DNA from: Girardinichthys multiradiatus
Lineage: Eukaryota; Chordata; Actinopteri; Cyprinodontiformes; Goodeidae
Direction of reading: 5' to 3'
Assembly: GCF_021462225.1 (NCBI RefSeq)
Contig: NC_061804.1
Span: forward strand, 9,103,740 to 9,167,739
DNA length: 64,000 nucleotides
This document shows, piece by piece, positions 28,801 to 40,800 of the stretch (position 1 is its first letter; every line of letters begins with the position of its first letter). The translations under genes and the position numbers were made by a program. The notes beneath the pieces are model-generated. The model did not search any database and was not told where the DNA came from. It worked only from the letters and a program-made list of their open reading frames with translations.

Positions 28801-31800
28801 AAAGTGGGGTTAAATATCCAGAATTATGTCAAAAGTTTGTTGATGGATGCATTTAGGTTCTCTGGTATTTGCAGAAGGACATTTAAACAGATATTAGTGG
28901 GAGTGTATGAGCCACGAAAAAGCATTAATCACTAACAGATTTCTTCCGTTTTTCACTTTTTTGTCACACTTAAATGTTGCAGATCATCAAACTAATTTTA
29001 GTTTTAGACACGGATAACCTGAGTAAATTCAAATTATGTTTCTTTTTACTAAGGGAGAAAAGCTATTCACAACAATCTGGCCGTATGTGACAAAGTAACT
29101 GCCCCACTAAACCTAATAACTGAACATGCCACCCTTGACACCCTTAGCTTCAATCAAGCGTTTGTGATTTCTGAGTCCTTTATATCACTGTGTAGGAGAC
29201 TTGGCCCACTCTTCTGTGCAGAATTGTTGTAATTTAACCAAAAGGATGGGGGTTCAAGGATGAACGGCCTGTTTATGGCCATGCAAAAGTTTCTGAATTG
29301 GATTTAAATCCGGACTTTGAATAATCCATTCCAAAACATTTGGTGGACTTGACTGTGTTTCTCATTTGTTTTTGAATTTGCTTAGATCAGGGCATGATGG
29401 GTGAAGATTATATTTTCATTCAGGACCATGTTGGTATGAATACCAAAAAATTAAGTAACCCTTCCACAACTGTGTTTTGTATTTATTCACATCATCTTTG
29501 TCTGGCATTAAAATCTGTTTGACTGCCTGAAACATGTTAAGTGTGACAAAAAAGCAAAAACAGAGGTAATCTGGGGGAAAAACCCTTTTTGTTGAGGTGA
29601 AAAAAACAGCAACACTTGAAATACTAAGAAACGACTTTATTAGCAGACTAAAGCTTTATGGCTCATGTCTTTCATCAGGGTCATTGCACATCACTTTTTC
29701 ACAGCATGGCCATATGTGTGGGTCTTTATGTGCATCTTGGAACCTGTATTAATAACAGACAATCCACCATAAATTGAAACTTGTGCACCTGCATGCATGT
29801 TTTTCAAACTCAGGGCGTCCGGGCTAGTAAAATCATTCCACCCTAAAAGAGACCAGTTCAATGGCATCATTAAAGGTCTGAAAAAAAAGTTACATTCATG
29901 CAAATGAGTGTATGTAAACATTGGACTGGCATTCTATATATAATATTGTGGAAGCAAGGTTAGTTAATATCAGATCATGACAAGATTTCATTGTCCTACA
30001 GAAAACATTGAGTTCATTTTGATGTGGAATGCATGAAACGTGGTTAGAAAATATTTTTTTTAAGATATCAAGCAGACACTGAATTAAATTGTTATGTAAC
30101 AGGGCACAAATATTTCAGGAGCATTTCATTTCCGCTGATAAAAACCAAGTTTACAAACTTCCTTAAATCTATAGTAAAGTTATTAAGAAAACTTTATCTT
30201 CTTGCTGGAGCAACTGAAGGATTTCAGTCATTCACAATCTTCCCTCTTCAGCTTTTGCTCTTGAAAGACTCCTCTGAGAGAGCTGAGTGGATAATTGGTT
30301 GTCTTCTGGACTCCATGACAAGCCTCAAGACTTCAGGGTGAAGAAAAGGGCAGGAAAGATTAATGTCAACCCTGCAGCCCAGGCAACCACCCTACGGTCC
30401 GAGTAGTGCCAACGCTTCTAACAACCTCACAGTCCAACACTGACAAATTAATCATATTTTACACTGGACAGAAAAATACTGTCATACATATTACAAACAG
30501 ATGAAAGACAAATGGAAGAACACACAGAAACAAGATCAGAGCTAAAATAAAGCTGAAATGTAATTAGAGCTCAAAGTGATAAATAATTATAATGATTTAA
30601 TAATCTTCAGATTACTTTTTAAAGTTAATGAAATAAATGTTTATCTACATACTGTACACATATGATATAAACTCATTTTCTAGTACTAAAGACACCAAAG
30701 GATGCACACACAATATATATATGAAATATTGCATACAGAGACTAAAAAGATCACCTGTTGAGTCATCCATTCCAAACAAAAAAACTCAGCTGCAAACTAA
30801 AGAGACGGTGGGAAAAGAACAACAAGCCAGGCCTCTTTTAATAAAGGGAGCCATAAAACTAGAGTGCTGAGATAAATCTAGTTCTCACCTGTTGGGTCAA
30901 ACTCGTAATTTAAGGGAGACGGAGGATTTCCCATTCTTTGGTTTTTTGTCTATGAGGTCCTTGTTGAGAATGTTTGGGGTCCTGTGGAGACAACAAGACA
31001 AATGAGCAACATTTGAATTCACCGATAAATGACTTGATATTTAGCACCCAGAAATGCCTCTCAAATATCCTTTCTGAAGCAAGATGTTTTTCTTTTGTTT
31101 GTAAGGCACAATAGTTGCCGCTGCTTGATTGCAGGTAAAATCAGATATGACTAATCTGTGCAGAAGAGAGGCTCAACTAGTATTAACATCAAACTGTGGC
31201 CATTAAAACATTTCTAAGTTTCATATCCTGTTGCTACCATCAGTAGATAATAAAGCGCTAATAATTCACCGTCAAAAAACAGATTACTTGACAACGCCTC
31301 AATTACAATAAAAACACCTAAACCATCTCCATGCTCTTCTAATTTGTTGGTGTTTAACTGATTTAACCTTTGTGGGAATTTAAAGGTGGAGGTTCACTTA
31401 TTAATAGCAGAGGCTTCCTCTCCTCATTCCCCTTTGCTGCTGCTCCTCCTCCTCCTCGTTCCAAAAGAGGGGATTTTGTTTGTCCAGCTCCTCCCTGGAC
31501 AATGGGGGCCCTGGACTTTAAACAATGGCTCCCACGTCAAAGCCTACTTACTATACAGAAAGTTTGTGGGACATATTCCCGGAAACAGCGACCAGGGTTT
31601 TTGGCCCAGCTATGGCTTCCTGAACATGGGAGAAGGCTGCAAAATAAAACATGGGGGTATACTGGAGGGAGGTGGAGGAGGAAAGAGGTGTCTGTGAGGG
31701 AAGGCCAAGGGCTACGTTGTGGAAATTTTAACAAAGCTTGCAGAGTGAAGGATCCTGTCTGAATGGAGAAATGTGCGGGGAATAAATTAAATGTTGAAAT

Positions 31801-34800
31801 AACAGATTCAGGGAATTAGAAACATTTTCCTTTGTGTTTAGACTAAACATTAAGAGAATGTTTAGACTGGATTTTAGCCACAATTACTGAAAAATAGACA
31901 GAACTGAGCTCATGTTGAATAGGAGAATAAAAGGTAGTGACCTTGAAATTCAAAGGCTCACTCAGAAAGCCTCCTTGCTGTGGCTGGAGCAGATTAGAAG
32001 CTGATAAGACATGCAGATAAACGGACAGAGACATCCTGCTCAGTGGGTGGCAGCTAATGGTAGGGCGTGCAAGATATGAAGGAGGCTTCTGGCTTCATCC
32101 ATCCATCCATCCATCCATTGTCTACACCCACTTATCCCTGCAGGCCCGTGGGGGGGGGGGAGCGCTGGTCTACAGCGGTCATTACGCGAGAGGCAGGGTA
32201 CACTGGGAACAGGTCGCCATTCCATTACTGGTCAACACAGAGACTGACCAAGAACACACAAACATACACTCCTAAGGGCCATTAAGAGTAACCAATTAAG
32301 CTCACAGTCATATTTTTGAACTGTGGGAGGAAGCTGGAGTACCCACGCATGCATGTGGAGAACAGGCAAACTCCATGTAGAAAGACCCCAGGACCTTCTT
32401 GCAGCAAGGCAACGATGCTCCCAACGGGCCAAAGTGCAGCCAATTCTAGCTTGTTACAAGTCTACACTGAGGCGGGTTCTGTGGGAGGTTTCTTCCTGTT
32501 AGAAAGGGAAGTCGTTCCATTCCAATGTCTCCACGTGCTTGCTCAGGAGGATGGATTGCTAAGCATCAAGTCAATGACTCAATTAAATCGGCAGTGCTTC
32601 CTAAAGCTGGGGCTACACTGGGATCCCCGATTTTACTCCCGATTACCAGCCAGGGAAAGTCTGCCCATAAATCTGTTGTTGTGAGGAGGAGAAGACCGAA
32701 AGTGGGGTCTGCAGCCCCAACCTGAGTCAAATGAAACATGTTTGAACTTTCTTGAGCTGAATCTGGACTCAGTCAGATAGTGTGAACTGGTAACTAACAC
32801 AACTGCAGACATGTGTTGCCGTGGTTCTGGTTACATGTACATGTGAGCCGTTTTGTTGCTTATTTTCTGAAAATAGTGAGGACAATCCAAATCAAACGTT
32901 CATTTGAGAAAGTCACTTCTCGGTAAACTAAAAGTATTTTAAACTGCACTGCTTTCATTTTATCGGGGAACAGAACTGTCAGAATATCCTCCAGTACCGC
33001 CACCTATTGCTGTCACCCTCCAGAGTTTGATGAGTTTCGTTGGTTTTTGTTGCTTTGCCATTTCCTGTCTTCCTTATTTAGTTTCCAAACCATTTTGTAG
33101 TCGTGTTGCATGAAGTACAGAGATAAATGGTTCATAAATACTTAAATCATGTCAATAATGTACTTAAATTGTTTGCTGTTATCTGAAAATTTTGGGTTGG
33201 ATTCTATTGTCATTTATATTGGTACTGATCCGAGATTAGGCCAGTTGACTCTTCAAATATGACAGATTATGACCCCTGATCAATCCAAAATAACTCTTAA
33301 TGGTCTAATGCTGGGGTCTTCCTGCGAGCCGCTTAAAACACGTCACCGTAGACCATGAGCAGATGATAGCAAATTACTTTTAATCTTTGGTTGGCAATGA
33401 ATGGTGGGTAGAATCCATCCGGTGTTGGTATCAGCAAACATGACTCATGAGACTATTAGTTTGTGCGTTTTTAAATAATGTTTGGTGAGTGGATGTGACT
33501 GAATATTTTTTCTATGACATGCAAAAAGCAGGTCGGTCTCTGCACTCCTGCTTCTGCTGAGCCTATTATATCCTTTGTATTGCCTGAGCAGACAATCCAA
33601 AATTAGACAACAATCAAACCAGACAGCTGTAGTTTGCTACAAAAACACAATCAAACAACAGTTCTTACTTTATTTAGAAGCCTTTGTTGCTAAATGTCAA
33701 GACTGAAATTACAAGCTGTGCAGGCTCAAGGCCACCAAAAGCAAAGAAAGGAAAAAATAAAACCAAAACCGATTAGTCTTAGATGTGATGGATCCAAGAA
33801 ATTTATAGAGAAGAATAAGCATCTGTGTGGGATTATACAGCGCCTTACAACAGTAATACAATACAACTCTATTAGGATTTTCTGTGCTAAATCATACAAG
33901 GTTTTAACAAATAAAAATATAAAAAGGTCCAGCAAGCATTTGCATTCATGCTGTCTGGGTCAATACTTTGTTGAAGCTACAGCTGGTCTTTAGGGGTATT
34001 TCCCCACCAGCTTTGGACCTCCAGATACCAAAGATTTCGCCCATTCTCCTTTCAAAAATAGCTCAAGCTTGGATGAAATGAGAAGTCTTGCCACAGATTC
34101 ACAGCCAGACTTAGGTGTAGACTTTGACTGGGCCATTCTAACATGAATATGTTTCTATCTGAACCATCCCATAGTAGCTCTGGCGATATGTTTATGGCTG
34201 CTTTGTTTTTAAATTAACCTTTGACCCAGTTTTAAATCAACTCTTACCAGCTCTCTTGTCTCTAGTGAAGAAAAACATCCCCACAGCATAACACTGCCAC
34301 CACCATGTTTCACTGTAAGAATAGTACTTTTAGGATGAAATGCAGATGTATTTATACAGCGATTAAATTACACTTAGGAGGAACAGTACTACATACTAGT
34401 TAGCTGGCTTCGGAAGCCAATTGGTTGATACAGATGTTATTTAGGGGTTTCAGAATAAAGGCTGCTGAATACAAATGTCCGCCACACTTTTTTATTTGGG
34501 AAAAAACAAACGCATCCTTTCCTTTCAAAAATTTGCTATTTTCTGTTAGTCTATCACATAAAATTCTCAATAACATACAATAATGTTTGGGGCTGTAACA
34601 TAAAAATGGTGAAAAATGTAAGGAGTGTGAACACAGCAAGGCCCTGTACTTGTGCCTGAACACAAAGGTTAGCTTTTCACTTTGAATTATGATGCTATTG
34701 ACCCAGTTTAAGGCTTTCTGACTGTACCTTTCCAACATTAAATGGCATCACATTGAATAAAATCAGTGATATTATATGGGCTCTCTTAGATTATCCTAAC

Positions 34801-37800
34801 TGGAGACAATCTGGAAATTTCAGGGAACTATGAACTGAACAATTCTTTCAGGAGAGAAAAACAGCCTCAAGATTCAAAAAGAAATCCAGCAGTTTTTTAC
34901 CTAATTATAAGGATTATAAATATCTACATTAATTAGAGTTGAAGCAAATAGTTTCCTTTTTTAAACAGAGCTGACAAATGGTCACACTGACTGAACTGGG
35001 ATAGTTTCTATATATCCCTGGTGCCAGTCTGCACTCTGTTATATCTGCTGCTCTTGAGTCTCTTTGCTTGTTTTCTGCCTCAGACGCCAAAAATACCAGA
35101 CCATTCCTCGGAGATGATAACAGGGAAGGACATAGCTCCAGTATGGCTGGAGAGCTGGAAGTCCATGAAGTAAATAGAGCAGAATTGACATACAACTTAA
35201 TTTTTCCAGTAATCTTAACTCGAGTTCAATTTAAATAGAAGGTTTTCAGTTTTTTTTTTTATTCTGCTTGTATGTAAGTAGTTGTTTTTAGTGTTTTTAA
35301 GGGAATAATTGAACATTTCTGATGTTGTTGGTTTGTCTACATACAAGTGTAAGAAATGACGACTCACTGTTTTAAATTTTTAGCATAATTCCCTTCATTA
35401 TTAATCTTAGAACAGGTGAGAAACCACAGTACATTTACTTTCAATCTACTGAAAAACCTAGCTGACTTTCAAACTTTAATTCCCACTTTAATCACACTGT
35501 CATTTAATTACTATAAACACAGACAAAAAAAAAACACAGAGAAAATTGGTTTACTGAGTGTTGTAAAACAACAACTGTTTCTAGTAAACGTAAATTACAC
35601 TAAAGTAAAAAGTGCCAGGATCTATTTTTACTGGCAGAAAAGTCAATTACTTAAATAACAATATGATCCTCGTTATCAAACTATGGAGTCAAGTTCAGTT
35701 TATCATTCAAATTGATAAAAGCGTTTTCTATCTGAGGAAACCCAGCCGATTGTATTGAGTCCCTGCTTCGATTTGCAAATTTGAGTTGAAAAATATCAGC
35801 TGGGATGCTCCCTGAAGTTAGAATTTCGTCTTTTAAAGATGACAGTTCCTCAGCATCCCTAAAGTCAAAATTCAGTATGGCTGCTGCGCATAATGACTCG
35901 TCTATTTGCAGCTTATCAGACAACAAACATGGTTTACTGTTAGGACAAGAAAACTTCAAGGGATATAATGTTATTAGCTTGGCTTTCAGACAGTAATTAG
36001 ACTGGTCACTTGCTTTGGTTTTTGTTGCCGTGCTGTCAAGCTTTGGACGGCTGCACTGTGAGATCTCTGGAAAGAATTTCTTCTGACTTTTTCTAGAGGT
36101 TTTAAGGACTCGTGATGTTGAAACGCAACGATATTTCCTGCCAAAGTGAAACCTGTTATGTGAAGTGCTATCTAACTGTTGTTAGCATTTGATGTCATCT
36201 GCTGTAACAAGTCTAAGCTATTAATATGAGTCCTGGAGGTGAAGGTGAGAGCTTTTTGAGACTCTTATTTTGAAGAATAAAAGGAAGTTGTTCTGTTGGT
36301 GCGATATTGTTACAACAGAATGAGCTAATAAAAGACGTTGTGTTGACGACAACACTAAAGAAGCATTAAAGAAGCACTAAAGAAGCGTGCGAACCTTGGC
36401 AGAAACAAAGCATCCCCCCACAGCATGAAGCTGCCATCACCGTGTTTCACCATCGGGATGGTATGCTCAGGAATATTTGCAGTATTCTGCCACATTGAGA
36501 TTTGCATGGCGACCAAAACATGTCATTTTGGTGTCATCTGACCAGAGCACCTTCTTCTGCATATTTGGTTTTCTTTCAACAGTGGCCTTGTTGATGCTAC
36601 TCTTCCATGCAGGCCTGATTTGTGGAGTGCACAACTAATAGTTGTCCTGTCGACAGATTCTTCCACCTGAGCTGTGAATTTCTGCAGCTCAACTCCATTA
36701 CACATCTGCCAGTTCAGGTGGATAGTCATGTTATGTTAGGTTGGCAGCTGTGCTGTACTGGTTCTATTTTCTAATGAAATGATCAGTTCTCTTTGAGATG
36801 TTTAAAGTTGTTTTACTTTATTTCCATGCTTCAGCCAAATTCAGGGCCTTTCCTGAAAAGGCCCTAACGATGCTGGTTATAAAAAATATTATTAAACCTT
36901 TATTTATCCAGATACAACCTCATTAAGATTTAAAATCTCCTATCTAAGAGGGACCTGGCAAGACACCAGCAGGTCCCTCTAGATAGTGACATACATTACT
37001 GGTGAAACGTTTTACATACACTTTCTCACTTAATGGGTCTCTTTATTTTCATGACGATTTACATTTTAGATTCTCACCAAATACATCAAAGCTGTGAATG
37101 AACAGACATGGAATGATGTAGTCAACAAAAAGTGTGAAATAACAATTGTATATTTTAGATTCTTCCAAATAGCCGCCTTTTGCTCTGATGACTGCTTTGC
37201 CCTCTTAGTGTTCTCTGCATGAGCTTCATGAGGTGGTCACCTGAAATGGTTTTCCAAAGATTCTTGAAAGAATTTCCCAGAGGTTCATTGAGAGAGAGCC
37301 AAAGGTTAATATTTCAGTCATTACAGCATAGGGCGGCTACTTTAAGGAAGCTAAAATATATTTTAAGTTCTTCTACAATTTTTTGTTTGCTACGTAATTC
37401 CATATGTGTTCATTTACAATTTTGATGCCTTCAGAGAGAATCTACGTACAATGTAAATAGTCATTCACATAAAGAAAACCATTAAATGAGAAATGAGTCT
37501 AAAATTTTTGACCGGTAGTGTACATAAACATAAAATAATAAAATCAACTAATTAAACATGACTTAAAAGCAACTGCAGTTCATGAAACTCCTACTCTGCT
37601 GTCTTTCAGTAGAGTCAGTATCCGTGTCAGTTTGGACTCCTGCTAAATAAATCCTGTGGAGTGTTGTCATGTTATCTCCAAGTCTGACATGGTTTGGCTA
37701 CCACCACAAGCATCTGCATTCAATACAAGCTTGTAAACCCAGCGATGATCCCATATAGAAGCTGTAAATCATCAACGATCAACCTAAATGAATGTAGAGC

Positions 37801-40800
37801 TTTTGTCTGATTGTCTGAAGGTTAAAAACACTTTTGCTCTACAGTTAGAAAAAAAAACCAGCAAAACATTTTCGCACTGAGCAGAAGTTGCTCTGTAGTA
37901 ATAGCTGAGTTATTCAGTAAGGCTGCAGATCTGATGACCCTTATGGACATTTTTCAGCTGTGATGTCACCACTTCCTGTCATGAGGAGGCGGGTGGAAGT
38001 TGGGTTTTTAAAGAACAAAGATCCTCTGACCATGTCTGGCTGCCTTTGAATGAAAAGGAGCCTGTAAAAAAATAGGATTATAGACTCAACCTGACTCCTT
38101 CCTTCCTCCCGCCTCCCTGATGTCTCGCTGCAGGAACACAGCAGGGCGGATTGATGTGTTTGCATTTATTGAGCTTCACGCAGTAGTTTCATTATAACAT
38201 CCCAGCTGAACCGAGGAAGTGCAGCGGTGTCTCAGCAGGTGATACAGCTCAGAGACAGTAGGTGTCGACATGGACATCAAACCTTTCTTAACTAAAGAAG
38301 TTCAACATAATTACATGCACTGTAGCACATTTTCACAGTCTGTTTTTGTATTTACAAACATGTTTCAGGAATCCTACACTTCCAAGTCAAAATTTCACAC
38401 TTTCAGGAATAACATACAGAGTAGCTGGTTGTCTATATGTGCCAGGGCAGCTTAACTGCAGATAGTATCCAGGTTGTTTAATTTTACTAAATAAGGTTTG
38501 CATGAGGTATCCAAGTAGACATGTTGCATTAATAAAATATGAAACTGTGTTTGAATGACATCAGGTTTTTGGATTATTTGTATGACTGCATGAATATGAA
38601 TGTGTGTGTTACATTGTCACCTGGAATTGCGAAAATATTGCAGTGATGAAAATAGCAGAAACCTCGCCGGACAAAATCTCATAAAAATAAACACAACTCA
38701 GACTAAAAAGAAAAATAAAACAATTAAATGTGGCTTACTGAACATAAGATCTCTCTCTTCAAAGACTTTGCTAGTTAGTGACCTGATTTGTGACAATCAG
38801 ATTGATTTATTTTGCCTCACAGAAACCTGGCTGCAGCAAGAGGATTATGTTACTATAAATAAGTCAACTCCAACTAATTATTAAAATTTTGACATTCCTC
38901 AAAATACTGGGCGAGGAGGAGGAGTAGCAACCATCTTTCAGTCCGATTTATTGATTAGTCCCAGACCAATCAATAGCTACAACTCTTTTGAATATTTAAT
39001 CCTTAGTTTTCCTCATCCAAATTGCAAAGCATTAAAACCACTTCTGTTTGTTGTTTTGTACCGTCCACCAGGCCCTTACTCTCAATTTTTTGATCAGTTT
39101 TCAGACCTTTTATCTGATGTAGTGTTAAATACAAATAAAGTTATTATAGTGGGGGATTTTAACATTCATGTTGACACTGAAAGTGCTAGCCTAAATATAG
39201 CGTTTAATGCTATCTTAGCATTAAACGCTATCTTATTGGCTTTGCTCAAAACATTAACAAACCTACCTACCTTTGTCTTCATTCTCTGGACCTTGTGCTG
39301 ACATATGGCATTGAGTGTAAAGACATAACAATATTCTCTCATAACCCTGTCCTGTCTGACCATTTCTTAATAACCTTTGAGTTTAATTTAACCGAGTACT
39401 CCACACCTGAAAGAAAATTTCATTATAGTAGATCATTATCAGATGATGCTGTAACAACCTTTAAAGAATCTATTCCACTTTTAATTTCCTCATTATCACT
39501 GAAAAGCACAGTGAAGGGTAATAATTCTGTTTCTTCCCCTTCATAAATTGATTCTCTTGTTCATAGTGTTTCTTCATCATTGCGTGATGCATTAGACAAT
39601 GCAGCCCCGTTGAAAAAGAAGGTAATCATTAATAGGAGACTAGCTCCTTGGTTTAATTCAAAGCTGCGTACTTTAAAGCACGGTGTTAGAAAATTGGAGA
39701 GAAAATGGCGCTCTAGACACCTAGAGGATTCCTACTTAATCTGGAAAAATAGCCTACTGTTGTATAAAAAGACACTTCGCCAAACCAGAACAGCTTATTT
39801 CTCATCATTAATAGAAGAGAACAAGAATAATCCTAGGTTTCTCTTTAGTACAGTTGCTAAACTTACACAGAGTCATAGCTCTGTTGAGCCATCCATTCCC
39901 TTAGCTCTTAGCAGCCATGACTTTATGGGATTCTTCTTAAATAAAATTGATTCTATTAAAAAGAAAATCTTTGACATACTCCCGAAGATGATTACTTCAT
40001 CCTCAGCAAGTGAGACAACAATAACTGCAGAACCTGATTTGTGTTTGGACTGTTTTGATCCTGTGGAACTTCCTGAGTTGTCAGAAATATTAGCTTCATC
40101 TAAACCTTCAACTTGTATGTTAGACCCAATCCCAACCAAATTACAGGTCCTTCTCAAAATATTAGCATATTGTGATAAAGTTCATTATTTTCCATAATGT
40201 CATGATGAAAATTTAACATTCATATATTTTAGATTCATTGCACACTAACTGAAATATTTCAGGTCTTTTATTGTCTTAATACGGATGATTTTGGCATACA
40301 GCTCATGAAAACCCAAAATTCCTATCTCACAAAATTAGCATATCATTAAAAGGGTCTCTAAACGAGCTATGAACCTAATCATCTGAATCAACGAGTTAAC
40401 TCTAGACACCTGCAAAAGATTCCTGAGGCCTTTAAAACTCCCAGCCTGGTTCATCACTCAAAACCCCAATCATGGGTAAGACTGCCGACCTGACTGCTGT
40501 CCAGAAGGCCACTATTGACACCCTCAAGCAAGAGGGTAAGACACAGAAAGAAATTTCTGAACGAATAGGCTGTTCCCAGAGTGCTGTATCAAGGCACCTC
40601 AGTGGGAAGTCTGTGGGAAGGAAAAAGTGTGGCAGAAAACGCTGCACAACGAGAAGAGGTGACCGGACCCTGAGGAAGATTGTGGAGAAGGGCCGATTCC
40701 AGAGCTTGGGGGACCTGCGGAAGCAGTGGACTGAGTCTGGAGTAGAAACATCCAGAGCCACCGTGCACAGGCGTGTGCAGGAAATGGGCTACAGGTGCCG

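Noticed and set aside
29640..29680. Hammerhead ribozyme on the minus strand (CTGATGA core)
   Set aside because: CTGATGA is present but no GAAA with a matching stem II follows at a suitable distance.
32099..32118. (CCAT)n as a CRISPR-like or satellite array
   Set aside because: It is a simple tetranucleotide SINE tail with no spacers.
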